A stretch of 64,000 nt of DNA from Oceanipulchritudo sp049975345 (GCA_049975345.1 JBNGDP010000005.1:17959-81958); one strand, 5' to 3'; counted from the stretch's first letter, positions 25,084 through 35,383 are shown. Notes: a model not told the origin generated them from the letters alone. Program-made: numbers and translations.

Positions 25084-28000
25084 TTATTCAGCCTTGAGGC
25101 GGATGAACTCCGGATTGGCGGCGGGCTGCAGGAGCCACTGGAACTTCACGGCGGAGCCGTCGCCGTCGGGGTCGGCATCAAGGATGGATTCGGAGAGGGT
25201 GATGCCGTCGACGGGCACATCGGTCCATGCGGACAGGCTGGGTGAGGACTGCAGGGTGAGGGCGCCGTCCAACGCCCGGGGGTTGCGGCGGAAGACGAGG
25301 GAGTGCACAGCGCCGGTGTAGTGGTATTTTGGGTACAGGTCAGGATCGTTCGGCCCGGCGGGGTCGAGGTCCATGAGATAGGCGAAGAGGTTGGCGAGAC
25401 CGTTGAGGTTGGCATCGGCGGCGGGATCGGGGGAGCGGCCCCGCCAGTCGACGGAGGCGGCCCAGTGGGCATAGGTGCCTGGGAGGAGATTCCCGGTGAG
25501 TTTGAGTCCGAGGATGCCGGCCTGGTGGGCGTACTGGCTGCCGTGGAAATAGATCCTGAACTCGACCGGGGCGGTGACGTTTTCGTAGAGGGCGGAGTCG
25601 GGGAGAGTGAAGACCGACTGCATCGGCTTGCCTTCCCCCGAGAAACTCTCGAGGTCGTAAAACTCGCTGCCCTGGGCGAAGCCCTCGATGGAAGAGAAGA
25701 CGGCGAAGTCGCGCGGGGCATGGTAAGTGTAGCGGATCCAGTCGAGCCGGAAGGCGGCCTTACGCAGGTTGACGGACTCGCCGGGCAGGGGGGTGATGGT
25801 GAAGGACCAGTACTCGTCGTCGGCGATGGCGGAGGCGAGGGTGGAATCTTCCTGGGTGGCCCCCCCCTGGGAGACGGAGAAGCGGAGGGCGTCGGTCTCG
25901 CTGTAGAGGCGCACGCCGGTGCCGTCGGTGCCGGTGGCGGTCCCACCCCCGCTGGAGTAGGGGGCGCCGATATCCAGGCCCGACCAGGAAATGCGGGAAT
26001 CGAGGGAGAAGGTTGCCGACCACGGCAGGTCGGCGGCGCCGGTGAAGGATCCGGTGATGTCCGCTTCGAGAAGGGTGCCGGGTCCGCCGGTGGTGTAGAG
26101 GCTGTAGAGCTGCCATGCAGCGTCGCCGTCGTCATCCTGCGCCCGCAGATAGAGGTAGCTCCAGCCGCCCTGCTGCGGGGCGCCCGAGAGCCGCAGCCGC
26201 CACGGGTCGCCCGCCACGGGCTCAAGCTGCAGACCCGGGGCCATGAGCGAGCCGATGACGGTGAAGACCGGCCCGGCGGGGCTCTCCCCGCCGGAAACAA
26301 CGATGTCCTGCGAATAGGGGATATTGTAGCCGGCCTTTGGCAGGGTTCCCGGGGTATCGAAGGCCGGGCGCGTGCCGATGACCGAGGCAATGGGATTGAC
26401 CGACTGCGTGTCGGCGGCCCAGTCCTTGACGGCGGTCCACTTGACGGACTCGGCGGGCGGCTGGTCGGGATATTCGAGGTGGCCCCACTGGCCGTACTTG
26501 CCCCATGCGCCGGTGTCGACGAACAGTCCGTGCGAATCGAGCCCCTTGGAGCGGGCCATGTTCAATTGGATGGTGTAGATCCCGGCGAATTCCGGCTGGC
26601 GGTTGAGGATGTTGCAAAAAGTAGTGATGCCGTCATCACGGGAGTCACCGCCGTTGTGGTAGTCGGTGTAGAGGGAGGGGCCGCCCTCGTAGGAGGCAAT
26701 GGGAATATGGGAACCGAAGGTGGCGAAAATGTCATCATACAGGGTGCTGGAAAAGCCGCCGCCGGTCCCGGTGGCGTCGGGGCCGCCGCCCTCGAGGGTG
26801 GAGCCGGAGAAGATGCGTTTCTTCCATTCAACGAAAGTCGCCTGCAAATCCTGCTGCAGCTTGTCGCTGGTCCAGTAGGGATCCTCGGGCGGCACCGAGA
26901 CCGGGCGGGTGGCGCCGGTCGTGGTATTATAGACAAAGTCCTCGCTGGTGTGGAACCACTGGTCGGCGGTGCCGCGGGTCAGGTTGGCCTGTTCGTAGGC
27001 CCAGTCCTGGATGCCGTTGCCGAAGTAGGTGGTCGGGGAGATGACATCCGGCCAGACGGCCGGGCTGAGTGTCGGGGCATAGGCGGCCAGTTCGGCCATG
27101 AACGGCGGGGTGTATGAGCTGCTGGCGGTCCAGATGGCGGCCACGCGTACGAGGCGCTCCGGGCCGCCAAGGACATCCTGGAAGATGCTCCAGACCTGGG
27201 AGAAGCGGCGGGCGTTGAACTGGGCCTTGCTGATGCCGAGGGCGTCCGCCTGGGCCTGCGCCCAGTTCCCCTGCGGGAAGGAATTGCCGTTGCTCCAGAT
27301 CTCATTGGAGTACTCAACCCAGACGTTCAGGGACGGATCGAGCGGCGGGTGGACGGGGTTCCCCTGCGGACTGGCATACGGGTTTTCACCGTCCGAGCCG
27401 TGCAGGATCAATTGTGCCAGCTTTTCAACGAAGTCGTCGGTGGCGAGGTGGGGGACGCAGATCCACATATCGCGGCCGGTGGCGTTGCAGAGCGCGACCA
27501 TGTGCTCGAAGGCGATGCCGGTGGTGCGGTCGCCGGCGAAATAGACCGGGTCGCCCGAGCTGTTGGTGTAAAAGACAATCCCCTCGGCCGGGCTGCGCCG
27601 GTTGAGGACCCCGGTCTGGTGGCGGAAGGAAGGCGGGCGGCGGTCGGACCAGTCCTGCTGCGGGCTGGCGTTGGTATGGTTCCAGTCCATGAAGCGCAGG
27701 TGGTTGGGATCCATGTCGGCGATGTATCCGAGGATCGACGGGTGCCAGAACTGACCCTCAAGGGTCTGGTTCAGGGGATCCGCGGGGTCGGGCATCCAGG
27801 CCTTGATGTCGGTGACCGGATCGGAGGCGTTGACCTCCTCGACGGTGAGGTGGCCGGGCCGGTCGCCGGCATCGAAAATGTAGACACGCCGCCCGTCGAC
27901 GATGCGTCCGGTGGAGGGTCCATTCGATTCGGAGTCGATGAAGGTGCCACCCTGCAGGCGCAGGTCGGCGTCGCCCTCCCATGTGAGGACCCATTTTCCG

Positions 28001-28350
28001 ATCCCGCTCTGGCCGCGGTCGGGGAAAAAGTCCGGCTCACTGCTGCCATAGCCTGCCGAGAAGGGCCACATCAGGGTGCGCAGCCGTTTGCCCGTGTTCA
28101 GGTATTTCGGGTAGCCGTTGGCATCGAACTGGGGATTCCCCTCGTAATAGGTCCGGCTTCCCCATTGGCCGCTTTCAAACTCGATCCAGTCCTGCGCGGA
28201 GAGCATGGCGTTGGCGAAGGGACTGGAACTCCAGTAGGTGAAGCCGCCCAGGCCCAGGCCCACGGGCTTGAGATCGGCGGGGATATTCCCCCTTGATATC
28301 ACCGGCCAAAGGAGGCCGGCGAATATCAGCAAGAAAGAGGCGGAGCGCAT
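25084..28350 (-). CDS. Large secreted protein with clan-GH-A-like glycosidase domain
   Basis: 1088 residues with a signal peptide (MRSASFLLIFAGLLWPVISRG). Residues about 25-600 look like a TIM-barrel glycosidase: FTYWSSSPFANAML near the N-terminus, E350 in NVWVEYSNEIWSNG at a typical clan-A acid/base position, and E555 in IASYEGGPSLY as a nucleophile candidate. A beta-domain region follows (about 690-960), then the C-terminal module seen in many secreted Verrucomicrobiota proteins (about 985-1088, with DANLNGLANLFAYLMDLDP). I cannot assign it to a numbered GH family. It lies 61 bp downstream of the GH30 gene on the same strand and may be cotranscribed with it. Confidence 0.65.
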   Translation of the reverse strand: MRSASFLLIFAGLLWPVISRGNIPADLKPVGLGLGGFTYWSSSPFANAMLSAQDWIEFESGQWGSRTYYEGNPQFDANGYPKYLNTGKRLRTLMWPFSAGYGSSEPDFFPDRGQSGIGKWVLTWEGDADLRLQGGTFIDSESNGPSTGRIVDGRRVYIFDAGDRPGHLTVEEVNASDPVTDIKAWMPDPADPLNQTLEGQFWHPSILGYIADMDPNHLRFMDWNHTNASPQQDWSDRRPPSFRHQTGVLNRRSPAEGIVFYTNSSGDPVYFAGDRTTGIAFEHMVALCNATGRDMWICVPHLATDDFVEKLAQLILHGSDGENPYASPQGNPVHPPLDPSLNVWVEYSNEIWSNGNSFPQGNWAQAQADALGISKAQFNARRFSQVWSIFQDVLGGPERLVRVAAIWTASSSYTPPFMAELAAYAPTLSPAVWPDVISPTTYFGNGIQDWAYEQANLTRGTADQWFHTSEDFVYNTTTGATRPVSVPPEDPYWTSDKLQQDLQATFVEWKKRIFSGSTLEGGGPDATGTGGGFSSTLYDDIFATFGSHIPIASYEGGPSLYTDYHNGGDSRDDGITTFCNILNRQPEFAGIYTIQLNMARSKGLDSHGLFVDTGAWGKYGQWGHLEYPDQPPAESVKWTAVKDWAADTQSVNPIASVIGTRPAFDTPGTLPKAGYNIPYSQDIVVSGGESPAGPVFTVIGSLMAPGLQLEPVAGDPWRLRLSGAPQQGGWSYLYLRAQDDDGDAAWQLYSLYTTGGPGTLLEADITGSFTGAADLPWSATFSLDSRISWSGLDIGAPYSSGGGTATGTDGTGVRLYSETDALRFSVSQGGATQEDSTLASAIADDEYWSFTITPLPGESVNLRKAAFRLDWIRYTYHAPRDFAVFSSIEGFAQGSEFYDLESFSGEGKPMQSVFTLPDSALYENVTAPVEFRIYFHGSQYAHQAGILGLKLTGNLLPGTYAHWAASVDWRGRSPDPAADANLNGLANLFAYLMDLDPAGPNDPDLYPKYHYTGAVHSLVFRRNPRALDGALTLQSSPSLSAWTDVPVDGITLSESILDADPDGDGSAVKFQWLLQPAANPEFIRLKAE

Positions 28351-28411
28351 ATTATCCTGTCAAACCGAGGTTAAGCTCCCGGCCGGCGCCGGCAAGGTTT
28401 GATTATGCCGC

Positions 28412-31400
28412 TCATTCAGGAAAGGTGAACCAGCCGTCGTCACTGTGGGAGGGATCACCGAGATGGTAGAACCAGCGGATGCCGTCGGCGGAGCTGCCCT
28501 CGAGATAATGGAGCCAGCTGTCATACTCGAACGAATACAGGTTCGGATAGGCGGCGGGATTGATGTAGAGCCAGCCCAGGTTGCCGGTATGGCTGTAGAG
28601 GTAGTAATTCCCCGAGTTTGGGATCGCCTCGTAGTAGCAGTGGCCGTGCTCAATATGGTAGATGAAGGGGAGCGTTTCATCCCTCAGCCAGCCGATGTCG
28701 GTGTCGCGCCAGCCATCGGTTTCCGGGAATCCGGCCCACGGTGAGACACCGGCCTGGCGGATGGTGAGGACGCTGTCCCAGATGGTGATTTCAGCGGATC
28801 GTGCCGTACCGGCATTGGGCTGAACCCGGAAATTAAGGGTGCCGGGCCCGTTGCCGGAAGTGCTCAGGAGGATGATCCATGCGGTGTCCTCGCTGGCCGT
28901 CCAATCGGCATCGGATGGCGTGATGGAGAAGGGATGCTGAACAAGGCCGCCCGAACCGGTGACCGGATACTCGAGAACGGACTGCTCGAATTCGACCACC
29001 GGGCGCATGGTCACGAAGATTGTCTTCTCGGCGGTGTCCATTGCCCCGTCGCTGTCGGTAACCGTGAGGGTGACGGTGTATTCCCCGTCCTCGACAAAGG
29101 TGTGGGCGACGCTTTGTCCGGATTCCAGACCACCATCGCCGAAGTCCCATGCGTAAGTGGTGATGGTGCCGTCCGCATCGGCCGAGGCCGTCGCATCAAA
29201 CTGGACCTGAAGCGGCTCGATACCGGATTCAGGCGACGCGCTGAATGCGGCGACCGGGGGAATGTTGACGCGCTCGGTGATGGTGAGGACAAGCGTTTCC
29301 GTGTCCGATCCGGCGGTGTTGGTGGCGGTGAGGCTGATGTTGAACACGCCGGCCGTGCCGTCGTCTGGGGTGCCGCTGATCACGCCGGTGGATTCGTTCA
29401 GGACGAGACCGCCCGGCAGCCCGGAGGCGCTGAACGCGGTTGGATTATTGGTCGCCGTGATGGTGTAGCTGAAGGATTGCAGCTCCGTGGCATTTGCCGT
29501 CAAGGCGCTGGTGATGACCGGCGGTTCGGTGGCCGTGCCGATGATGCCGACAAGGGTGGTGACGCTGCGCGCCGGCAGCAGGACGGTTGAACCGACGCTG
29601 CCCATGTTCTCGAAGCCGCGATGCTCCTGGGTGAGATGACGCGTGAAGACGCCGGGAATTTCGGTTCCACCGGCGGCGGCAAGGGCCGCGACGACCGGGG
29701 TTTCTCCGGCGTTCACCAGAACGAGGGTGAGGGTGCCGTCGACGGCATGCTCGTAGGCGGTGGCATACAAATTCCCCCCGTCGCTGATGTCGATGCGGAC
29801 AGCGCCCGGGCGCACGTATTTCGAGTAATTCCGGAAAGTGTGGAACTGGTCAAGCGGTTGGCCGAGGCGGATCAGCTGGCTTTCGATTTGCCAGCTTGTC
29901 CAGAGATTGATATTACCGTAGCGGAGGGCCCCGTACAGGAACAGGGCGTAGTTCATTGCGCTGTCAAAGCCGCTGTCCTCCGGGAAGGTCTCACTCATCC
30001 ACAATTCCTTCGGGTAATCCCCTTCCGTCGCATTGTTGAGCATGGTCGTCCACGCGGAGAAGTCAGGCTGGCCCTCGCCAACCCCGTCATTCGCATATCC
30101 GTGGGTGGCGATGACCCGGGTGTACTGGTTGGCGACCGGGTGTGCCTGAACGGCGTCCATGTAGGCGTCCATTGAATAGAAGCCCTGCGAGAAGACCTGT
30201 TCGGGCATCATGATCATCGTCCCGATGCCCTCGGCCTCGAAGCGCGGGCCGATGACGGCGATCAACTCGGCGAACTTCTGCGGGCTGAGGACAGCGGACG
30301 GATACGGCTCGTTGAAGGCCGGTTCGTTCTGCGGGCCGACCGCGGTGACCTCGATACCCGCCTCCTCCCTGAGCAGAAGGATCGCGGCCATCAGGCTTTC
30401 CGCGTATTCCTCGAAGAAATACGTATCCAGGCGGTTCCGGGTGTTTTCCCATGCGATCGCCTGCGCCTGCTGGAAATTCGTGCTGAGGTTTTCCTTTAAC
30501 CATGCGGCCGGCGACCATGCCGTGAGGATGAAGGTCTCGACACCGCCCTCCTTGAAACGGCGGAGCTTGTCGAAGTCCCAGACGCCGTAATCAAGACCGT
30601 CACGGTTCAACACGAATGGATCATTGTTGTCATTGGCGGGCTCGACCTGGTTGCTGATCATGCCGATGCGCATGGCGGATGCCCCGAGGTCGGAGGTGTA
30701 CAGGTCGCGGTAGGCCGCAGGCGGTTCGAATGTGCCGAATCCGCGGATCGTCTGGAATGTCTGGCTGCGGTCGATGGTCAGCATCTGCGAGGGGGCGTCG
30801 GCCTCCACCACCTCGACAACGAAGCTGTCGCTGGCGGGGTTGGAGCCGCCGGCGGTGACCTGCAGGTCAACCGTGGCGGTTCCCGCAGCGGAGGTTTTGA
30901 AGGTGAGGGTGGCAGCGCCGTCCACGGAAACCGGGCCCACGGAGAGGTCCTGGACAACGGCGGCATTTGTCGTGGAAACCTGGATACTCCCTGGGAATCC
31001 GGCACCGTTGGTGATGTTCCGCAACTGGAGGGTGCGGGTCCGCGGTTCGCCGGTGGCGGCGAACAGCTGGTCGGCGACCGGGGCGATGGTGGCGTCAGGC
31101 GTGGCGCCGGAGACATCCGCCTGGTCCCCGAGTTTGATCTGGCGCAGATAGACCGTGAAGGTCTCGTTGGTGAAGGGCCATTCGAAGATGGTATGAAAAT
31201 TGAAAAGGATGCGCTGGATGCGGGCGGTGTTGATCGGTTCGCCGTTGTTGTCGATGAGCCCGTCCTCGACATCATTGTAGTTGACCGCGAACTGGCGCCA
31301 GTCGCCTGGGAAGATGTCCATGCGGGCGTTGTTGGCGCCGGCGAGGTTGCGCGCCCCGTTGGCGCCGGCCTCGAGATTGTCGTCCCAGAAATAGACGTGG

Positions 31401-33106
31401 GTCTGGATCTTGGACTGTGTGGTGACTTCGACCAGGATCTCGTAGCTGATGGACGGGTTTTCGGTCAGGTCGAGATCGGGCAGGTTGATCCACACGCCGG
31501 CGTAGGTGGACTTGTTAATACATTCGAACTTGAAGGCCGGGGCGCCGTCCTTCTCAACGAGTGAGGGCAGAATGGCCTTGAACGCACCGGTCTCGGGATC
31601 GGTTCCCTCGATGCGCCAGGTGCCGGGTTCGATCGGATCGCCTTGGAAGGGCATGCTTTCCTCGGAGACGACGTAGCCGGTCAGGGCTTCCAGGACGGTC
31701 TCGACCGGGATGGTGAAGACGCTGCTGCGGTTGCCGTTATTGGTCTCATTGCCGCCATCGTCGGTGAGGGTGACCGTGATACTCGTCGTGCCGGTGTTGG
31801 CGGCCACCGGTGTGAGGATGAGGGTCGCGGTGTCCCCGCCCGCGTAATCGACAACAATCGGGTTTTCAATCAGGCTCTCGTCCCCGCTGACCGCTGAAAT
31901 GGAGACGGTCTGGCTGCCGTCGTCGCCGTCGCCGATGCCCGAGAGGGTAATCGTCTGCTCGCCCTTGTTGGCGACCACGACCTGACGACCGGGATTCGTC
32001 ATCCGCGGGGCGGCATTCAGGGAGGCGTAGACGTTGACCGGGACCTCCAGACTTGTGGATTCATTGCCGCCGCTGTTGTCGGACAGGGTGAGGGTGATCG
32101 AGGTGCTGCCGGTGCCGGCTGGCGTGAACTGCAACATGGCATGGGGGCTGTCGCCATCGCGATCAACGCTGAGGGATCCGGTGATGGCCGGATTGTCGCT
32201 GGTCACCTCGAAACTGAGCGGCTGGGTGGCGGTGGCGTTTCCGTCCGAAATGCCGCTGAGCGGGAACGAAGCCGGCTGTCCGGCCACCGCGATGATGGGC
32301 TCGGACGGGGTGATCGTGGGCGGAAGGTTGTCTTCCACCAAAATGGTGAATGCCTGGCTGTTGGCGGCCGCCCCGTTGGATCCCGTGGCGGTCAGCACGA
32401 CCTCGGTCGAGCCTGTTGCCCCGGGAACGGTGTCAAAGCGGAGGAAGCTGACGCCCGAGGCGATGGGATCAAAACCCACATTCCGGATCAGGCCATCCCC
32501 CCCGCTGAGCTCAAAGCCGGAGGCATTCTCAATCCGGTTGATCCGCATCTCCAGCCCGGCCCCGTCGCGGTAGGTGGCGAAATCGGGGATGGCGGAGAAA
32601 TTGGCCGCTTTCGCGGCATCATCGCCGAGGCGCATCTCGTCGATCCAGGTGGAACCAGAGAAGGAGACCGCGGCCCCGTTAAAGGTGAAAATCATGTAGG
32701 TCACCTGGGTCAGGTCGATGCCCGTTTTCCCGCTGAAATCAAAGGTGTATTGGTGAAAGGATTCGGAGGCATAGACGGGATATTCCAGGTTGATGTTCCC
32801 GGAAGCATCCGCCAGGTAAAGGGTGAGGATCATGCCCGGATCGGACCGCATGGTGAGATTGACAACCGGGTTGGCGGAGAGGTCCAGCGAACTGCCGAAC
32901 GAGTAGGTGAAGCCGGCCCACTTGACCGTCTTGTTCGTGTTGACCTGGAGCAACCCGTCCGCCTGGCTGATGGAGTATTGGTTGTCCGAATTCCATTTCG
33001 GGTCCAAGGGGCCGGAGAAATCGAGGGTCAGACCATCGGCAAAGCCTGCATTCAGTCCCGACAAAATGACAAGGTTGGCCAGGGTAAGGAGTTTTCGGAT
33101 TTTCAT
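28412..33106 (-). CDS. Secreted GH30-like glycoside hydrolase, multidomain, with Trp/Tyr-rich C-terminal module
   Basis: 1564 residues, signal peptide at 1-24. Order: carbohydrate-binding-like domain (25-190), cadherin/Ig-like repeats (200-480), second binding-type domain (485-690), a GH30-like catalytic barrel (about 775-1185) opening with QTIRGFGTFEPPAAY, with acid/base E928 in VGPQNEPAF and nucleophile E1039 in WMSETFPED; a putative-Ig (1195-1275), a PKD domain (1285-1368, YAWDFGDGG), a BACON-like domain (1368-1453), and a Trp/Tyr-rich end (1455-1564, for example NLGWLYINPAAYPNLYSFEY). GH30 members act on xylan, beta-glucans and related polymers. The C-terminal module recurs in three other genes here. 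Confidence 0.8.
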   Translation of the reverse strand: MKIRKLLTLANLVILSGLNAGFADGLTLDFSGPLDPKWNSDNQYSISQADGLLQVNTNKTVKWAGFTYSFGSSLDLSANPVVNLTMRSDPGMILTLYLADASGNINLEYPVYASESFHQYTFDFSGKTGIDLTQVTYMIFTFNGAAVSFSGSTWIDEMRLGDDAAKAANFSAIPDFATYRDGAGLEMRINRIENASGFELSGGDGLIRNVGFDPIASGVSFLRFDTVPGATGSTEVVLTATGSNGAAANSQAFTILVEDNLPPTITPSEPIIAVAGQPASFPLSGISDGNATATQPLSFEVTSDNPAITGSLSVDRDGDSPHAMLQFTPAGTGSTSITLTLSDNSGGNESTSLEVPVNVYASLNAAPRMTNPGRQVVVANKGEQTITLSGIGDGDDGSQTVSISAVSGDESLIENPIVVDYAGGDTATLILTPVAANTGTTSITVTLTDDGGNETNNGNRSSVFTIPVETVLEALTGYVVSEESMPFQGDPIEPGTWRIEGTDPETGAFKAILPSLVEKDGAPAFKFECINKSTYAGVWINLPDLDLTENPSISYEILVEVTTQSKIQTHVYFWDDNLEAGANGARNLAGANNARMDIFPGDWRQFAVNYNDVEDGLIDNNGEPINTARIQRILFNFHTIFEWPFTNETFTVYLRQIKLGDQADVSGATPDATIAPVADQLFAATGEPRTRTLQLRNITNGAGFPGSIQVSTTNAAVVQDLSVGPVSVDGAATLTFKTSAAGTATVDLQVTAGGSNPASDSFVVEVVEADAPSQMLTIDRSQTFQTIRGFGTFEPPAAYRDLYTSDLGASAMRIGMISNQVEPANDNNDPFVLNRDGLDYGVWDFDKLRRFKEGGVETFILTAWSPAAWLKENLSTNFQQAQAIAWENTRNRLDTYFFEEYAESLMAAILLLREEAGIEVTAVGPQNEPAFNEPYPSAVLSPQKFAELIAVIGPRFEAEGIGTMIMMPEQVFSQGFYSMDAYMDAVQAHPVANQYTRVIATHGYANDGVGEGQPDFSAWTTMLNNATEGDYPKELWMSETFPEDSGFDSAMNYALFLYGALRYGNINLWTSWQIESQLIRLGQPLDQFHTFRNYSKYVRPGAVRIDISDGGNLYATAYEHAVDGTLTLVLVNAGETPVVAALAAAGGTEIPGVFTRHLTQEHRGFENMGSVGSTVLLPARSVTTLVGIIGTATEPPVITSALTANATELQSFSYTITATNNPTAFSASGLPGGLVLNESTGVISGTPDDGTAGVFNISLTATNTAGSDTETLVLTITERVNIPPVAAFSASPESGIEPLQVQFDATASADADGTITTYAWDFGDGGLESGQSVAHTFVEDGEYTVTLTVTDSDGAMDTAEKTIFVTMRPVVEFEQSVLEYPVTGSGGLVQHPFSITPSDADWTASEDTAWIILLSTSGNGPGTLNFRVQPNAGTARSAEITIWDSVLTIRQAGVSPWAGFPETDGWRDTDIGWLRDETLPFIYHIEHGHCYYEAIPNSGNYYLYSHTGNLGWLYINPAAYPNLYSFEYDSWLHYLEGSSADGIRWFYHLGDPSHSDDGWFTFPE

Positions 33107-33193
33107 GGAATCCAGTTTTTCCCCCCGTGGGCCGGAGAGACAAACGTCCCCTAAATCAAACTGTTGAGTCGACGGAAAAACCCGTCTCCACGT

Positions 33194-33952
33194 TTATCCC
33201 TGAAACTCGCGCAGGTTGAGGATGGAAGCGGTGGCGAGGTCAAAGCCGGCGAGGCGGCGTGGGGAATCCTGCTCGACGGTGAGCCACTCGACCCCGGCTG
33301 CGCGGGCGGCGTGGAGGGCGGCGGGGATATCAACAAGCCCGGTGCCGAGGGCGGTGAAGCAGCCGCGGATGGAGAGGTCGTGGAGGTCCTTCAAATGGAC
33401 AAGGGGCACGCGCCCGGCATGGCGCTCGATGAGGGCGGCGGGCTGGACGCCCCCGAAGGCGGCCCACGCGATGTCGGCGTGCAGCTGCAGGACCTCAGGC
33501 CCGGCGGCGGCGAGAAGCCGGTCAAGGGCGCAATGGGCGTTGAAGCGGATGCGGAACTCGTGGTCGTGATGGTGATAGCAGAGGCGTGCCCCGGCGGCAT
33601 GAATGGCCGGGGCGATCTCGCGGTAGAGGGCGGCATCGGCGGCGATGCTCTCCTCCGAATCGGCGGGCGACCAGGAGACGGTGACATGCCGGCAGCCGGT
33701 GGCCGCGAGGCACCCCAGGTGTTCCTGCAGGTTGTCGCGCAGGGGCTCGCGGAGGGTGTGCAGGGTGATGAGCTCCATGCCGGCGGAGCCCAGGGCCGTG
33801 GCGACAGTGTCCATTCCCCCGAGCTTGTCCATGCCGGCGAAGCCTAGCTCGATGCCCGCGTATCCGAGTTCGCGCAGCCTGTGCAGCGTGCCGGGCAGGT
33901 CCGCCTGCAGTTCTTTGCCAATGATGCCGATGATGCCGATTTTTGGTTTCAT
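33194..33952 (-). CDS. Sugar phosphate isomerase/epimerase (AP_endonuc_2 TIM barrel)
   Basis: 252 residues from the ATG at 33952 (MKPKIGIIGIIGKEL); an ATG 15 bases upstream would add MLNPI and cannot be excluded. Xylose-isomerase-like barrel motifs: LGYAGIELGF, HHHDHEF (metal-binding His cluster, about 113-119), LQLHADIAWAAFGGV and VPLVHLKDL. Cytoplasmic. It lies downstream of the Gfo/Idh/MocA gene at 35383 on the same strand, separated by the 108-bp tandem array. Such isomerase-dehydrogenase pairs are common in glycan loci and known members isomerise, epimerise or cleave keto sugars; the substrate is unknown. Confidence 0.85.
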   Translation of the reverse strand: MKPKIGIIGIIGKELQADLPGTLHRLRELGYAGIELGFAGMDKLGGMDTVATALGSAGMELITLHTLREPLRDNLQEHLGCLAATGCRHVTVSWSPADSEESIAADAALYREIAPAIHAAGARLCYHHHDHEFRIRFNAHCALDRLLAAAGPEVLQLHADIAWAAFGGVQPAALIERHAGRVPLVHLKDLHDLSIRGCFTALGTGLVDIPAALHAARAAGVEWLTVEQDSPRRLAGFDLATASILNLREFQG

Positions 33953-34003
33953 GATGGGATTGAGCATAAAGTTCCGGTCTGGATTCGCGCGTTTGGCGGC
34001 ATT

Positions 34004-34316
34004 GTGGGACCTCCGCTTGCGGATGGTCTACGGGGAAAGGGCGGGGGCGCGGTTAGACCACGCGCAAGCGCGGGTCCCACGGTCAGCGCGGGTCCCACGG
34101 TTGGCGGCGTCGTGGGACCTCCGCTTGCGGATGGTCTACGGGGAAAGGGCGGGGGCGCGGTTAGACCACGCGCAAGCGCGGGTCCCACGGTCAGCGCGGG
34201 TCCCACGGTTGGCGGCGTCGTGGGACCTCCGCTTGCGGATGGTCTACGGGGAAAGGGCGGGGGCGCGGTCAGACCACGCGCAAGCGCGGGTCCCACGGTG
34301 AGTGCGGGTCCCACGG
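34004..34316. repeat. Tandem array of ~108-bp units made of inverted CGCTTGCG-core hairpins
   Basis: GTGGGACC starts at 34004, 34112 and 34220, giving a 108-bp period over almost three units. Each unit holds a plus-orientation hairpin (core CCGCTTGCGG between GTGGGACC and TGGTCT) and an inverted one (core GCGCAAGCGC between AGACCA and GGTCCCAC), separated by a spacer rich in GGGGC. The same hairpins recur at 47599, 51799, 52531 and 58136. It fills the whole gap between the isomerase and the dehydrogenase genes; no gene lies in it. Confidence 0.9.
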
Positions 34317-34345
34317 TTTTTACAGCCTTCTCCTTTGAGATTGGA

Positions 34346-35383
34346 TCAATCATTAAAAGGGTCGGGCCGTTGGCAGGTGGACTCGATGGGGACATGGTGT
34401 CCGGACTCCATTGAGGTGTGGACGGCCAGTAGGACTTCCGCGCAGTGGAGGGAGAAATCGGCATTGAGGCGGCAGTCGCGACCTTCGCGGAGGGCCTGGG
34501 CCATCTCGATAAGCCCAGCCCCGCGCAGCTTGTCGCCCTCGAACGGGGTCACCCCTTCCGGTGCGGGAATGGGCTCTCCATCCAGCAGGAATTCCCCGGC
34601 GAACTGGTTCGGGTCCGGGCAGGCGAGGGTGCCCTTGTCGCCGAAGACCTCAAAGCGCGGCAGATAGAACGGGCCGTAACTCTGCGTGCTGACCAGCGCC
34701 AGCGGCCCGGAGGCGAATTCAAGGACGGCGCCGGCGCGGGCATGGGCCTCCGGTACAAACGGTTCGCGGTCCGGATGGCGGATTTCCGGCCGTGTGCCGA
34801 GCCCGCAGACGCGCACCGCCGGGCCGAGCAGATGCACCAGCGCGCCGATGTGGTAGGGGGCCATGTCGAGCCAGCTGCCCACCGCCCGGCGCAGGTAATG
34901 CGGCCCGAGCGTGTTGCCCATGAAAATTTGCGCGAAGGCCGAGGCCGGCGTGCCGATTCGCCCTGAATCCATGAGTTGCCGCGCCCCCTGCGGCCCGCTC
35001 CCCAGAAGTGTGTCCGGCGCGCAGCTCAGCATCACGCCCCTCTCCTTTGCGAGGGCGTGCAGCGCGCGCGCCTCACCGATGCTGAGCGCCAGCGGCTTTT
35101 CCGTGTAAACGTGTTTCCCCGCATCGAGCGCCGCTTTGCTGACCTCGAAATGCGCCTCGGGAATGGTCAGGTTGGCGATGAAGCCGATCTCCGGCTCGCC
35201 CAGCAGCGCCTCGACGGTCATGACGCGGGGAATACCAAACTCCTTCGCCCGTTCGCGCGCGGCCTCCTCGCGCAGGTCCGCGCAGGCGGCCACCTCGAGC
35301 GCTTCGCGTCCGATCGTGGTCAGGGTCCTCAAATAGGCGCGGCTGATTTTTCCGCAGCCGACGATTCCGACTTTGGCAAGCAT
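34346..35383 (-). CDS. Gfo/Idh/MocA-family oxidoreductase
   Basis: 345 residues. The ATG at 35383 is chosen over one six bases upstream because GAAGG then sits six bases from the start. KVGIVGCGKISRAYLRTL (about 4-21) is the NAD(P)-binding Rossmann motif; YTEKPLALSIGEA is the family EKP motif (about 94-106); SWLDMAPYHIGALVHLLG (about 166-183) holds the catalytic Asp/His region. Cytoplasmic sugar dehydrogenase of unknown substrate, probably working with the isomerase-like gene at 33952. It diverges from the GH5-like gene at 35595 across a gap that contains one AAACSGTTT-type operator. Confidence 0.88.
   Translation of the reverse strand: MLAKVGIVGCGKISRAYLRTLTTIGREALEVAACADLREEAARERAKEFGIPRVMTVEALLGEPEIGFIANLTIPEAHFEVSKAALDAGKHVYTEKPLALSIGEARALHALAKERGVMLSCAPDTLLGSGPQGARQLMDSGRIGTPASAFAQIFMGNTLGPHYLRRAVGSWLDMAPYHIGALVHLLGPAVRVCGLGTRPEIRHPDREPFVPEAHARAGAVLEFASGPLALVSTQSYGPFYLPRFEVFGDKGTLACPDPNQFAGEFLLDGEPIPAPEGVTPFEGDKLRGAGLIEMAQALREGRDCRLNADFSLHCAEVLLAVHTSMESGHHVPIESTCQRPDPFND

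Noticed and set aside
33156..33167. Sixth AAACSGTTT operator upstream of the GH30 gene (TCAAACTGTTGA)
   Set aside because: The core has two departures from the pattern (centre T, last base G); too weak to count with the five others.
34004..34316. CRISPR array
   Set aside because: The 108-bp units are nearly identical throughout, with no variable spacers and no cas genes nearby; they are paired hairpins.
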